Part shown: positions 40,564 through 50,249 of the stretch, one piece after another
Layout: the number at the start of each line of letters is the position of its first letter
Position numbering within the stretch: position 1 is the first letter of the stretch
The notes under the pieces: generated by a model
Database searches by the model: none
Seen by the model: the letters and a program-made list of their open reading frames with translations, nothing else
What the model was told of the DNA's origin: nothing
Position numbers and translations under genes: made by a program
Source of the DNA: an uncultured Bacteroides sp.
Lineage (GTDB): Bacteria; Bacteroidota; Bacteroidia; Bacteroidales; Bacteroidaceae
DNA length: 64,000 nt
Assembly (NCBI RefSeq): GCF_947632445.1
Contig: NZ_CANRPM010000006.1
Location: forward strand, 17,102-81,101
Direction of reading: 5' to 3'

Positions 40564-41166
40564 TTAGTTGTTTGCTTTTTGCAGTCCGAGACCGAGGAGC
40601 ATGCCGTCGTAGGATCCTGCCAGATTGCTGAGGGTTTGCAGGGTGGAGTTGCCGCTCTTGCTGGAGAGATAAGTGAGCATTTGCAGCAGCTTGTCGGCAT
40701 CGAAGAGCAGATCCATGTTGTCGGAGGTGCAGTTTACCTTGGCGTTTAGCCCGACTGTTTTGACGATCTTCAGGTTTACTTTCTGTGTGGAGGAGTCGTA
40801 AGAATAGGTGCCATTCATGGGTTTGTTGCCTGCGTTGACGGTGAAGGTGCTATCGGCATTGAAAGTGAACGATAATTGGCCCGGCTTGATACCGATCTTG
40901 TTCAGATGTTCGTCCAGTTTCTTTTTAAGGGCCGAGGAAGTTAAGGTGCCGCCTACTTGTTGCAGCAGGTTGTCCGTTTCGAGTTCCAGGGCTGAGCCGG
41001 TGAAGTTCCAAGTACCAGTCATGTCGATGTTGCTGTTATTGGTAACGGCGTTGACTACTTTTTCAATATTTTCTTTGTTAAGCAGTTCTTTCAAGGACTG
41101 CGCATGAATGCCGGAAAGTAGGAGCAGCACAACGATGAAGGTGCATTTCCAGATGTTTCTGTTCAT
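40564..41166 (-). CDS. DUF4923 family secreted protein
   Basis: 200 residues with a signal peptide (KCTFIVVLLLLSGIHAQS) and a beta-rich DUF4923-type body (MTGTWNFTGSALELE, NADSTFTVNAGNKPMNGTYSY). Likely periplasmic or outer membrane. Function unknown. It lies 12 nt after engB in the same direction. Confidence 0.85.
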   Translation of the reverse strand: MNRNIWKCTFIVVLLLLSGIHAQSLKELLNKENIEKVVNAVTNNSNIDMTGTWNFTGSALELETDNLLQQVGGTLTSSALKKKLDEHLNKIGIKPGQLSFTFNADSTFTVNAGNKPMNGTYSYDSSTQKVNLKIVKTVGLNAKVNCTSDNMDLLFDADKLLQMLTYLSSKSGNSTLQTLSNLAGSYDGMLLGLGLQKANN

Positions 41167-41178
41167 ATTCTATTCTTT

Positions 41179-41781
41179 TTAGAGTTTAAGTTTTTTGTTG
41201 ATGCTTTCAATGTAGTCCAGCAGTTCTTTCCGTCCCTGTCGGTTTTCAGAAGAAGTGACGAAGTAGGGTGGGAGTTCTTCCCACTGTTCTTTCAGCTTTC
41301 TGAGGTAGGTCTCGACGTTGGCGTTCAACCGGCCTCCTTTTAGCTTGTCGGCCTTGGTGAAGACGATGGAAAAGGGGATGCCGTTCTCACCCAGCCATTC
41401 GATAAACTGCAGGTCGATGGGCTGCGGTTCCAGACGGCTGTCTACGAGAACGAAGAGATTGGTCATCTGCGGACGTTGCAGAATGTAGCTTTCAATGATA
41501 TTCTTGATTTGTTTCTGCCCTTTGACGCCGCGTTTAGCGTAGCCGTAACCGGGAAGGTCGACGATATACCAGCTTTTATTGACGAGAAAGTGGTTGATCA
41601 GCATGGTTTTTCCAGGGGTGGCCGAAGTCATGGCCAGCCCCTTGCGGCCAGTCAGCATGTTAATCAGGCTTGACTTGCCGACATTGGATCGGCCAATGAA
41701 GGCGTATTCGGTCAGGTTGCCGGCAGGGCACTTGCGGACGTCGGTGTTGCTGACGATGAATTCTGCACTTGTTATCTCCAT
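41179..41781 (-). CDS. engB: Ribosome biogenesis GTPase EngB (YsxC/YihA)
   Basis: 200 residues from the ATG at 41781. All G motifs are present: GRSNVGKSS (G1), TPGKT (G2), DLPGYGYAK (G3), FTKADK (G4) and TSS (G5). EngB helps assemble the large ribosomal subunit. Normal length. Confidence 0.97.
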   Translation of the reverse strand: MEITSAEFIVSNTDVRKCPAGNLTEYAFIGRSNVGKSSLINMLTGRKGLAMTSATPGKTMLINHFLVNKSWYIVDLPGYGYAKRGVKGQKQIKNIIESYILQRPQMTNLFVLVDSRLEPQPIDLQFIEWLGENGIPFSIVFTKADKLKGGRLNANVETYLRKLKEQWEELPPYFVTSSENRQGRKELLDYIESINKKLKL

Positions 41782-41810
41782 AGGTTCTATCAAAAAATAG
41801 TTTTATTGCT

Positions 41811-41843
41811 TTTGCAAAGGTAGTACTTATTTGCGTATCTTTG
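41811..41843. promoter_or_regulatory. Divergent promoters of engB and recR
   Basis: Plus strand: TTTG (41811-41814) and TATCTTTG (41836-41843) for recR. Minus strand: TACCTTTG (41822-41815) for engB. Confidence 0.5.
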
Positions 41844-41871
41844 CGCCCGCATTATGAAAGTTTAGGGTTAT

Positions 41872-42489
41872 ATGAACGGACAGTATCCTTCGGCTTTGTT
41901 GGAGAAGGCGGTGAGCGAGTTTGCCAAACTGCCGGGTGTGGGGCATAAAACGGCCATGCGTTTGGTGCTTCATTTGCTGCGCCAAAATGCGGCGACGGTC
42001 GAGGCGTTTGGCAATGCCATCGTTACGCTGAAGCGCGAAGTGAAGTATTGCAAGGTGTGCCACAATATTTCCGATACGGATGTTTGCCACATCTGTTCCA
42101 GTCCGCAGCGCGACGCTTCGGTGGTGTGCGTGGTGGAGAACATACGTGATGTGATGGCGGTTGAGGCTACGCAGCAGTTTAGAGGCTTGTACCACGTACT
42201 GGGCGGTGTTATTTCGCCGATGGACGGTGTTGGACCGAGCGACTTGCAGATCGAAAGCCTCGTGGAGCGCGTCCGGGCGGGAGGCATCAAGGAGGTCATC
42301 TTGGCGTTGAGCACGACGATGGAGGGCGACACGACCAATTTCTACATTTACCGCAAGCTGGAGAAGTTCGGAGTCAAGTTGTCGGTCATTGCGCGCGGCA
42401 TTTCCGTAGGCGACGAGTTGGAATATGCCGACGAGGTGACGCTGGGGCGGAGTATCGTGAACCGCACGCCCTTCAACGGCAGCCTGTGA
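41872..42489 (+). CDS. recR: Recombination protein RecR
   Basis: 205 residues. N-terminal helix-hairpin-helix ([20 protein letters not shown]), zinc finger ([16 protein letters not shown]), Toprim domain ([25 protein letters not shown]) and a C-terminal Walker B-like segment. Acts with RecF and RecO in gap repair. Confidence 0.98.
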   Translation: MNGQYPSALLEKAVSEFAKLPGVGHKTAMRLVLHLLRQNAATVEAFGNAIVTLKREVKYCKVCHNISDTDVCHICSSPQRDASVVCVVENIRDVMAVEATQQFRGLYHVLGGVISPMDGVGPSDLQIESLVERVRAGGIKEVILALSTTMEGDTTNFYIYRKLEKFGVKLSVIARGISVGDELEYADEVTLGRSIVNRTPFNGSL

Positions 42490-42541
42490 AACTTTGTTCC
42501 GTCTGCCGGGTGATAACTAAATACATTTATATATAGGATAT

Positions 42542-43003
42542 ATGGAAGAACAAATCAAGAAGACAGTCCGCTTCGTGCGGATATTTTACCTCTTGTTTTG
42601 GATAGTGCCAATCGTGTTCGTGATTGTGGGCGAGACGACAGACAGTTGGGTGATGATGTATGCCGACGATGTACGCACCACGTATTATGCCGAGACACTG
42701 TCCATCCTGCTGACGGTGGTCTGTGTGCCGTTGTCGCTGAAGCTCTTTGCTTGGGTGCTCTATCGGCGTATCGACCGTGCCGATATTGCTCGTGCTCTGC
42801 AGCTCTATGTCTTCTGGAACGGCATCCGGCTGGTGCTACTGGCCCTGCCACTGATAGCGGGTTTCTTGACATACTATGGGATGCTGAGCACGACGGGGCT
42901 GCTCTGTGCCCTGATTGCCTTGACGGCTTCGCTTTTCTGTCTGCCGAGCGAAGAGCGCCTGCGCCACGAACTTCATATTGAGCGAGAGGAGGGTGACTTA
43001 TGA
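42542..43003 (+). CDS. Four-helix membrane protein
   Basis: 153 residues with four hydrophobic segments (FYLLFWIVPIVFVIV; LSILLTVVCVPLSL; LVLLALPLIAGFLTYYG; LLCALIALTASLFCL). No recognised family. Overlaps the GNAT gene by 4 nt and follows recR by 52 nt. Confidence 0.75.
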   Translation: MEEQIKKTVRFVRIFYLLFWIVPIVFVIVGETTDSWVMMYADDVRTTYYAETLSILLTVVCVPLSLKLFAWVLYRRIDRADIARALQLYVFWNGIRLVLLALPLIAGFLTYYGMLSTTGLLCALIALTASLFCLPSEERLRHELHIEREEGDL

Positions 43004-43533
43004 GTCGGAGCTATTTTGAGGGTACGCTTGTACGCCTGCGGCCGATGGAGCCGGAAGACCTCGACTTAATCTACCACATGGAGAATGACTCGGAGACGTG
43101 GAATGTATCCAACTTTTCCGTTCCCTATTCGCACTTTGTGCTGAAGCAGTACATTGAGGATTCGCAATGCGATATGTTTGCCGACAAGCAGCTCCGCCTG
43201 ATGATTGTCCGCCGGGCGGACGACGTGGTGATAGGCACAGTAGACGTGACGGATTTTACCCCGATGCATCGTCGGGGTGAAGTGGGCATTGCCGTGCGGA
43301 AGGAGTTCCGAGGGAATGGCTATGCGAGTGAGGCTTTGGCGCTGATGTGCGATTACCTGTTTCATTTCCTTTTTGTTCACCAGTTGACGGCCCACGTGGC
43401 GGTGGATAATGAGGCCAGTCGGCGGCTGTTTGCCGGGGCGGGTTTTGTGGAGTGCGGCGTGCTGAAGGAATGGTGGTTTGTCGGCGGGTGCTACCGCGAT
43501 GTGGTGTTGCTGCAGTGCTTGCATGAGGCTTAG
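43000..43533 (+). CDS. GNAT acetyltransferase (RimL/SpeG-like)
   Basis: 177 residues. GNAT motifs: VRLRPMEPEDLDLIYHMEND, VVIGTVDVTD, EVGIAVRKEFRGNGYASEAL (acetyl-CoA loop R-x-x-G-x-G/A) and NEASRRLFAGAGF. Ribosomal protein or small-molecule N-acetyltransferase; substrate unknown. Confidence 0.9.
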   Translation: MSRSYFEGTLVRLRPMEPEDLDLIYHMENDSETWNVSNFSVPYSHFVLKQYIEDSQCDMFADKQLRLMIVRRADDVVIGTVDVTDFTPMHRRGEVGIAVRKEFRGNGYASEALALMCDYLFHFLFVHQLTAHVAVDNEASRRLFAGAGFVECGVLKEWWFVGGCYRDVVLLQCLHEA

Positions 43534-43752
43534 TTCAGGATGAAAATTTGCGAGAAGCGCGACTATACTGTGTACTTGTCTTTCAGCTTGCTCAGCGATT
43601 TTTGCGAGGTCGACGGAAACCTTTTCGTCCATTAGCGAAACGGTATATTGGCGGCCTATATGAAAAAAAATTATCCAACCTATTGCACGTTTTAAAAATA
43701 GTCGTACCTTTGCAACCGCATTCGTGAGCGAAGGCAAGCGAAACGGCGAAAA

Positions 43753-43826
43753 GGTGCGGTAGTTCAGCTGGTTAGAATACATGCCTGTCACGCATGGGGT
43801 CGCGGGTTCGAGTCCCGTCCGCACCG
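43753..43826 (+). tRNA. tRNA-Asp (anticodon GTC)
   Basis: Full cloverleaf: acceptor GGTGCGG/CCGCACC, anticodon stem CATGC/GCATG with loop CTGTCAC (GTC at 43787-43789), T-arm GCGGG-TTCGAGT-CCCGT, discriminator G at 43826, CCA not encoded. Promoter: ATTG (43682-43685), 19 bp, TACCTTTG (43705-43712). Confidence 0.97.
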
Positions 43827-44209
43827 CTTCTAAAGAGAAAAAATAATCAAAGAGAGCTTTGATTTCCAACAAAATTGATACTTTCACCTATCAAAATGTA
43901 CAGAATAAACATTCTTGTATCTAAAATAAAATGTGATAGTTTGTTTATTTGCATAGCGATTAAAACAGTATTCAAATAGTATTTAACCACCTCTAAAAAA
44001 TAGACCTAAAACTAAGAGCTAAAGGATATTATCAGGTCGATTTGAAAGCTTGTGTTGTTTCATTTAGCATAGATTGGTTTTCAAAATCAGAACTATATCA
44101 CCCATGTTTAAACCTCTGATAGGTATGTCTTTTGATACAAAAGAAGTCAAGGAGCTAATTAACGTGAGCCTGGCGATTTTTTATCATTTTGGGGAGTTCG
44201 GGAGGCTTC

Positions 44210-44418
44210 AAAATAGTCCTGTCAACAAAATCGCCTGATTATCAATGGATATTGTTGACAGGACAGGGTCATTGGTAAACATTTTCGTGAAAAAATAAAA
44301 AATACCTTGCCTTTAAAGGCAGCCTATTTTTTATTTTATTTCAGAAAGTTTGTACAGCTCCTGTTACTGTCGCCGTAACTTACTGATAATGAAGCGATAT
44401 TGTTGACAGGACTGTTTT
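44210..44418. mobile_element. MITE-like element with long terminal inverted repeats
   Basis: About 209 bp bounded by 30-35-bp inverted repeats (left from 44210, right ending 44418; core AGTCCTGTCAACA at each end with few mismatches). The interior carries a long palindrome around TGCCTTTAAAGGCA flanked by complementary A/T arms, about 44288-44340, and an extra copy of TTGTTGACAGGAC at 44252-44264. No coding capacity. No target-site duplication was clear. Confidence 0.55.
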
Positions 44419-44477
44419 ACTCGTGTCAAAACCCCGTTTTTCTTCCTCTTTTTTTCACGGACAAATTCTTCCGTCCT

Positions 44478-44597
44478 GACGCCGTGCTTTCTGAGCCCCT
44501 GACGAAGTGCTTCGTCTCCTCCTCATAAAGCACTGCATGACACCCTCACGAAGCACTGCGTCGGGACTTCAGGAAGTACTGCGTGGCGGAGTAAGGA
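44478..44597. repeat. 120-bp repeat, left copy
   Basis: Nearly identical (about 7 mismatches) to 56486-56605, in the same orientation. The sequence itself is made of degenerate GAAGYRCTKCGT-type units. The two copies bracket the glycan locus. Confidence 0.85.
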
Positions 44598-44633
44598 AAT
44601 AGCGAGTGGAAATAGCAATCGATATGGCAAGGA

Positions 44634-44702
44634 TGCCTCCTGCTGACAGAATACTTGCGTTTTCCACTTGATTGACGGCAGGTACTATCTCTGCTTGCTT
44701 CA
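44634..44702 (-). pseudogene. Fragment of an aldo/keto reductase gene
   Basis: About 70 bp closely matching 57853-57922 inside the intact aldo/keto reductase gene, in the same orientation. The rest of the gene is absent here. It follows the left 120-bp repeat directly, whereas at the right copy an AraC gene lies between. Confidence 0.75.
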
Positions 44703-44845
44703 CTTAAAAAGTCGTGTATCAATATACCATGTATGATAGACACGCAACGCATTATTCTGATTTCATCGAATCCACGTTAAGTACTTTCGCAGTATCGTTT
44801 TATGGTAAACCTTTTAGAGCACTGAATAAGTTTTCTCCGTAGCAC

Positions 44846-45200
44846 TGTCAGGCTGTTAAAGTTTGATAATTTGCATGATAAAAGTTGGATGGAATAGTCA
44901 CTAATTTAATATATTTGCATAGAAATTATTGTCTGCACTGTTTGAGATGAAAAGAAATCGTCCAGTCCTTGCAGAATACAATTCATCAGACTGTTAACGC
45001 AGTATGCCAGGTTGTTAAAGTTATGTAAATTACGCAATAAAAGTTAGATGTTGTAATTAATTATTTTAAAAAGTAGAATGTTGTAATTAATTATTTTAAA
45101 AATACAGATGTGGCAATTAATTATTTTAATATATTTGCATAGAAATTATTGCTTGCACCGCCTGGAATGAACAGAAACCGGACGGTCCTTGCAGAATACA
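44846..45200. repeat. Duplicated promoter region with 30-bp triple repeat
   Basis: 44846-44979 and 45005-45200 are diverged copies of one block (shared TTGTTAAAG, ATAAAAGTT, TATATTTGCATAGAAATT and CCTTGCAGAATACA). The second copy contains three perfect-period 30-bp units at 45041-45070, 45071-45100 and 45101-45130, just ahead of the -7 box. Confidence 0.8.
45130..45137 (+). promoter_or_regulatory. -7 box upstream of the SusC gene
   Basis: TATATTTG at the end of the third 30-bp repeat, about 200 bp ahead of the SusC start. The same box occurs in the other copy at 44910-44917. The upstream element is poorly conserved, so an activator is likely. The rest of 43827-45338 apart from the listed elements holds nothing I can support. 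Confidence 0.5.
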
Positions 45201-45338
45201 AGTTTAACATTAACAAATATTATTGAGATGGAAACCAGAGATGCACCCCTATTATGAAAACGGCATCATGTATGCCTCTTCAAGCTTAAACTTTTAAACA
45301 TGTTCTAAATAAAAAGAATAAAATAAGATAAAGAAATT

Positions 45339-48300
45339 ATGAAGCACAAGTTCACTTACTTGTTATCTTTTCTTTTGCTAATCTCTTGTTTGGCCTCGGC
45401 TCACGAGGAAGAAAAGAGTAGCACTTTTGACCTGTTGAAAGTACCCTTAGGCACTGCATTGAAGGAAATAGAGAGACAAACTTCCATGTCGGTACTTTCT
45501 TCAGCAAAAGAGAACCAGCAACAGAAAAAGACTCCCGTTACGGCAAACGGGACCGTGACCGATGCGAACGGTGAACCATTGGTTGGCGTGAGCATCCTTG
45601 TAAAAGGCACCACGACCGGTGCCGTTACCGATCTGGACGGACATTTCAAAATCTTGGCTGCCAAAGGCGATATGCTTGAAGTATCCTATATCGGTTATGT
45701 CCCCCAGACAGTCACAGTCACCGATACCCAGCCGATGAAAATTGTCCTCACAGAGGACTCGCAGGTGCTGAACGAAGTGGTCGTTACCGCACTTGGAATC
45801 AAACGTGCAACCAAGGCGTTGAGTTACAATGTTCAGGAAGTGAAAGGGAATGAGCTGACAACCGTAAAGGATGCCAACTTCATGAACGCCCTCGTCGGAA
45901 AAGTAGCCGGCGTGCAGATCAATGCCGCCGCCAACGGTGCCGGCGGCCCGACACGTGTCGTCATGCGCGGTGTAAAGTCGCTGACCGGCAGTAACAACGC
46001 ACTCTATGTGGTAGACGGTGTACCTCTTTATAATGCTACTACCGGAGCGAACACCTCGGCAGGATATGCGGAGATGAACTCCATGGGCCAGCCGACGACC
46101 GAAGGCATAGCCGACCTCAATCCTGAGGACATTGAGAGTATTTCGGTGCTGAACGGTCCTTCGGCTGCTGCACTTTACGGTTCGAGCGCTGCGAACGGCG
46201 TCGTGCTCATTACCACGAAAAAGGGTGCGGAAGGGGCAGTAAATGTTACCTATACGCACAACTCGACTTTTAGCACGCCGCTGATGATGCCGGAATTTCA
46301 AAATTCCTACGGCAATGTACGCGGTTCGTATCGGAGCTGGGGTGAGAAAGGGACGGCACTACCCTATGATCCTGCCGATTTCTTCCGCACGGGTACGAAC
46401 ATCACGAATGCCGTAACCCTCTCGGTGGGCAACGCGCGCAACCAAACCTATTTCTCGGCTGCCACGAACAACTCTGACGCCATCGTGCCGAATAGCGATT
46501 ACAATCGTTACAATTTCACGTTCCGAAATACTACGAAGTTTCTGAAAGAGAAGATGACGCTTGACGTAGGGGCAAGTTACATCATTCAGAATCAGTTGAA
46601 CCCCGTAGCGGCAGGCGGTTTCGCCAACCCGATTGCCGCGGTCTATCTATGGCCTCGCGGTGAGGACTTCGACGAGGTGCGCGCCTACGAGGAGTGGGAT
46701 GCCTCGCGTAAAATCTATACCCAGCGCTGGGATTGGCAGGGACAGGTTACAACCTACACCGAGAACCCCTACTGGGAAATGTACAACAAACTCCGCGAAA
46801 CGTCGAAAGACCGTTATATGTTCAATGCCAGCCTGTCGTATGATATTTTAGACTGGCTCAACATTTCGGGGCGTATCAAACTCGACCACTCGTACAACAA
46901 GTCGGAGCGCAAGGTTTCCGCCACCAGCGTATCCTCCGATGTGGCATCGAACGATGTAAACAACACGGGATACTATGCCTTCTCTAAGTCCGAGGAGAAA
47001 ACGCTTTACGCCGATGCGTTGATAAACATCAACAAGACGTTCGGCGAAAAATTCTCGCTCTCAGCGAACATTGGTACGAGCCTCAATCATCAAAGCTCCG
47101 AATCGAACTCCTATTCCGGGCCGTTGGGATTTCTGCCCAATGTATTCACCTTCCCGAACATCTATCACGATATGGCAGGGGCGGGCTTCGGTGCGTGGAA
47201 ACAGCGCGAATATGCTGTTTTCGCCAATCTCGAGCTTGGATTCCTCCAAGCGATCTATCTGACGATGACGGCCCGCAACGAGTGGTCGTCAACGTTGGCA
47301 AACACGTCGCAGCTCTCCTACTTCTTCCCCTCGGTGGGCGTGTCGGGCATTCTGTCGGAACTGCTGCCCATGCCCAAGTGGATAGACTACCTGAAAGTGC
47401 GCGCTTCGTTCGCCGATGTCGGCTCGCCGCTGCCGCGAGGGCTGACCAGCACTTACTATACGTGGAACGGCTCCTCGGCGGGAGTGCCGGCCTATCGTCC
47501 CGTAACGAAACTCTACCCTGAAAAAACCGATTCGTGGGAGGTGGGTTTGACAGCCAAACTGTTCAAACACTTCAATGTCGATTTGACGTGGTATCTCTCT
47601 GACACCAAGAAACAGACGATACCCATCTCCATTTCGGCGGCATCGGGCGGTTACACCTATATGTACATGCAGACCGGCAACGTGCGCAACAAGGGTCTTG
47701 AACTCGCGATCGGCTACGACAATCAGTGGCACGATTTCGGATGGAGCACCAATTTCACGTATAGCATGAACCGCAACGCCATCACGGAACTTTTCAGCTC
47801 CTATTACGACCCGCTGACCGATAGAGTCTATTATCCAAGCGATGTGGACATCAAATCGGGCAACAACCCCATCAATGTCGGCAGTACGATGGGTGACGTT
47901 TATACATCGATGGACTTCAAGCGCGATCCCGAAGGGAATATCTTCGTGAATCCCGGAACGAACAACATCGAACTTGTTTCCATCGACGCTCGCAAACTCG
48001 GCACGACCCTTCCGGACGGCAACCTTGGCTGGTCTAATACCTTCTCTTACAAAGGTCTGGTACTGAACACCCTTTTCACGGCACGGTTGGGCGGTATCGC
48101 CACTTCTTACACGCAGATGTTCATGGACCAGTACGGCGTTTCGAAAGCCTCGGCTGAGGCGCGCGATGCCGGCGGCATTCCCGTGAACGGCACGAGGATA
48201 GATGCCGAGGCATATTACGGTACGGTTGCCAACCCCAACGGCGGTCTGATTCAGGAATACGTCTACGATGCGACGAATGTCCGTCTGCAAGAGCTGTCGT

Positions 48301-48506
48301 TAGCCTACACGCTGCCGCGCAAATGGTTCAACAACAAGTTGAAGATGACGGCGTCGTTCATCGGCCGCAACCTGTGGATGATTTACTGCAAGGCGCCGTT
48401 CGATCCCGAACTGACCCTCTCTACCGGCACCTATAACCAAAATGTGGACTACCTGATGACACCGAGCCTGCGGAACATCGGTTTCAGCCTCAAATTCGAA
48501 TTCTAA
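45339..48506 (+). CDS. SusC-like TonB-dependent transporter
   Basis: 1055 residues. Signal peptide (YLLSFLLLISCLASAHE), a short STN-like stub (STFDLLKVPLGTALKEIERQ), carboxypeptidase-D-like domain (GTVTDANGEPLVGVSILVKG), TonB box region and plug (VLNEVVVTALGIKR, GKVAGVQINA, VLNGPSAAALYGSSAANGV), then the 22-strand barrel ending in a terminal aromatic-type residue (LKFEF). It imports glycans bound by the SusD lipoprotein encoded 12-24 nt downstream. Confidence 0.97.
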   Translation: MKHKFTYLLSFLLLISCLASAHEEEKSSTFDLLKVPLGTALKEIERQTSMSVLSSAKENQQQKKTPVTANGTVTDANGEPLVGVSILVKGTTTGAVTDLDGHFKILAAKGDMLEVSYIGYVPQTVTVTDTQPMKIVLTEDSQVLNEVVVTALGIKRATKALSYNVQEVKGNELTTVKDANFMNALVGKVAGVQINAAANGAGGPTRVVMRGVKSLTGSNNALYVVDGVPLYNATTGANTSAGYAEMNSMGQPTTEGIADLNPEDIESISVLNGPSAAALYGSSAANGVVLITTKKGAEGAVNVTYTHNSTFSTPLMMPEFQNSYGNVRGSYRSWGEKGTALPYDPADFFRTGTNITNAVTLSVGNARNQTYFSAATNNSDAIVPNSDYNRYNFTFRNTTKFLKEKMTLDVGASYIIQNQLNPVAAGGFANPIAAVYLWPRGEDFDEVRAYEEWDASRKIYTQRWDWQGQVTTYTENPYWEMYNKLRETSKDRYMFNASLSYDILDWLNISGRIKLDHSYNKSERKVSATSVSSDVASNDVNNTGYYAFSKSEEKTLYADALININKTFGEKFSLSANIGTSLNHQSSESNSYSGPLGFLPNVFTFPNIYHDMAGAGFGAWKQREYAVFANLELGFLQAIYLTMTARNEWSSTLANTSQLSYFFPSVGVSGILSELLPMPKWIDYLKVRASFADVGSPLPRGLTSTYYTWNGSSAGVPAYRPVTKLYPEKTDSWEVGLTAKLFKHFNVDLTWYLSDTKKQTIPISISAASGGYTYMYMQTGNVRNKGLELAIGYDNQWHDFGWSTNFTYSMNRNAITELFSSYYDPLTDRVYYPSDVDIKSGNNPINVGSTMGDVYTSMDFKRDPEGNIFVNPGTNNIELVSIDARKLGTTLPDGNLGWSNTFSYKGLVLNTLFTARLGGIATSYTQMFMDQYGVSKASAEARDAGGIPVNGTRIDAEAYYGTVANPNGGLIQEYVYDATNVRLQELSLAYTLPRKWFNNKLKMTASFIGRNLWMIYCKAPFDPELTLSTGTYNQNVDYLMTPSLRNIGFSLKFEF

Positions 48507-48530
48507 AACTTCGGAATCATGTACACTATC

Positions 48531-50237
48531 ATGAAAAGTATAATCAAAATAACGACAATCTCCGTCCTCGCCGTTTTGGCATGTGTCGGTTGTACGGATG
48601 CTTTCGAGGAGGTCAACTGGCCTTACGGCGGCGTAACGGAGGAGGAACTCGACCGCGACAACGTTCGTCAGGGTTCGATGATTCCTGCCATGGAACTGCT
48701 GATCGTTCCGATGGACGACAACGCGCACTTCCAGCACTGCGAAAGTCTGGTCGGCGATGTGGCCGGCCGCATGCTCATGAGCAACGCAGGCGGTGCACCG
48801 GGTCAAAAATGGACAGGCGATTTTTCGAGGTTCAGTTACGACCACACAGGGTGGTATGACAACCCCTTCAATTACACTATGGGGTTCTACACCTCTTATA
48901 TCAATTCGTTGAAGTTCGTCCAAACCGGCGTCACCGAGGACGGGTCGGGGAACACGGTCTTCGAGTATGATAAGAGCAACGCCATCTATGCTATTATCCG
49001 CATACTTCGCGTGGCTGTCATGCACCGGCTGGCAGACATGTACGGGCCTATTCCTTTCTCGCAAATCAAGCCCGAAGACCTTAACCTCTACATCCCCTAC
49101 GATGACGACAACACGGTTTACATCAACGAGGACGTGGCGCATCAGGGGCTTCTGCCCATGCTGTCCGAAGCCATCGCAGACTTGAAGAACTGTCTGTTGA
49201 CCAATCGGGAGGGCATGATGAACATTGCGAATTTCGACCGCATCTACGAGGGAGATTACATCCAGTGGGTGAAATATGCCAATTCTCTGATGCTCCGTCT
49301 TGCCATGCGCATCAGCAACAGAGAGCCGGCGTTGGCTCGCCGCTACGCTGAGGAGGCGATCAAGCCGTTCGAAGTGCAAAGCGGCAATCAGACCGAAACC
49401 ATCGCATGCGGCGTTATCGACAACAACACGGACAACGCGGTGATGCACATGCAAATCGGACACATGAGCAAAATTACCTCCAAACTCTACTCTATAGCCT
49501 ACGGGTACATAGACACTTTTGCGGCGGCGGACATGGTCTGCTACCTGCAAGGATACAATGACCCGCGAATAGAGAAATATTTCAACACGGTGGAAATCGA
49601 GAATGCTGACGGCTCCAAAACGTCCATCTATAACGGATTGCGCGCCGGCACCACCATCGGACAGAGCGACATCCAGACGAAGTTCTCCAAACCCAAAGTG
49701 GATGTTTACGACGATTATCCGCTGTTGACGGCCGCTGAGGTGGCGTTCTTGCGTGCCGAAGGGATGTTGAAAGGCTGGGAGATGGGCGGCAGCGCCGAAT
49801 CGTTCTACAACGAGGGTGTCCGTCTGTCGTTCGAGCAATGGGGCGCATCGGGTTACGCGACCTACATCGAGGGTGAAACAGCTCCCGCCAAATACGAGGA
49901 TGTGGTTACGAACAACAGAGAGGACGCGGACGCGCCGAGCGACATCACTGTCAAGTGGGCGAACGACGGCAAAGAGCTGCAGCGCATCATTACGCAGAAG
50001 TATCTCGCTCTCTATCCGTTGGGACACGAGGCGTGGTGCGACTATCGCCGCACGGGTTATCCTGACATCCTGCCCGTCTATCAGAATACGATAAGCACGA
50101 CTTTGAAAGTCATCAGCCGCCTGCCGTTGCCTCATACCGAGGAGACGCAGAACGCCGACAACTTTCTCGAAGCACAATCCATGCTGTCGGGGCCTGACGA
50201 CATGAAGACTAAAATATGGTGGGCTAAACAAGACTAA
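48531..50237 (+). CDS. SusD-like glycan-binding lipoprotein
   Basis: 568 residues from the ATG at 48531 (an ATG at 48519 is possible). Lipobox AVLACVGC with Cys21. SusD fold features: MGFYTSYINSLKFVQ, IIRILRVAVMHRLADMYGPI, YPLLTAAEVAFLRAEGMLKG and the C-terminal SRLPLPHTEETQNADNF. It closes over the SusC channel. Most similar to the SusD partner of GH18-containing loci such as BT3984, from memory. Confidence 0.95.
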   Translation: MKSIIKITTISVLAVLACVGCTDAFEEVNWPYGGVTEEELDRDNVRQGSMIPAMELLIVPMDDNAHFQHCESLVGDVAGRMLMSNAGGAPGQKWTGDFSRFSYDHTGWYDNPFNYTMGFYTSYINSLKFVQTGVTEDGSGNTVFEYDKSNAIYAIIRILRVAVMHRLADMYGPIPFSQIKPEDLNLYIPYDDDNTVYINEDVAHQGLLPMLSEAIADLKNCLLTNREGMMNIANFDRIYEGDYIQWVKYANSLMLRLAMRISNREPALARRYAEEAIKPFEVQSGNQTETIACGVIDNNTDNAVMHMQIGHMSKITSKLYSIAYGYIDTFAAADMVCYLQGYNDPRIEKYFNTVEIENADGSKTSIYNGLRAGTTIGQSDIQTKFSKPKVDVYDDYPLLTAAEVAFLRAEGMLKGWEMGGSAESFYNEGVRLSFEQWGASGYATYIEGETAPAKYEDVVTNNREDADAPSDITVKWANDGKELQRIITQKYLALYPLGHEAWCDYRRTGYPDILPVYQNTISTTLKVISRLPLPHTEETQNADNFLEAQSMLSGPDDMKTKIWWAKQD

Positions 50238-50249
50238 AACAGCAGAGTT

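Noticed and set aside
43066..43887. Long minus-strand frame across the GNAT gene and tRNA-Asp
   Set aside because: It is the antisense of a well-supported GNAT gene and a tRNA; the apparent protein is the usual artefact of reading a tRNA in reverse.
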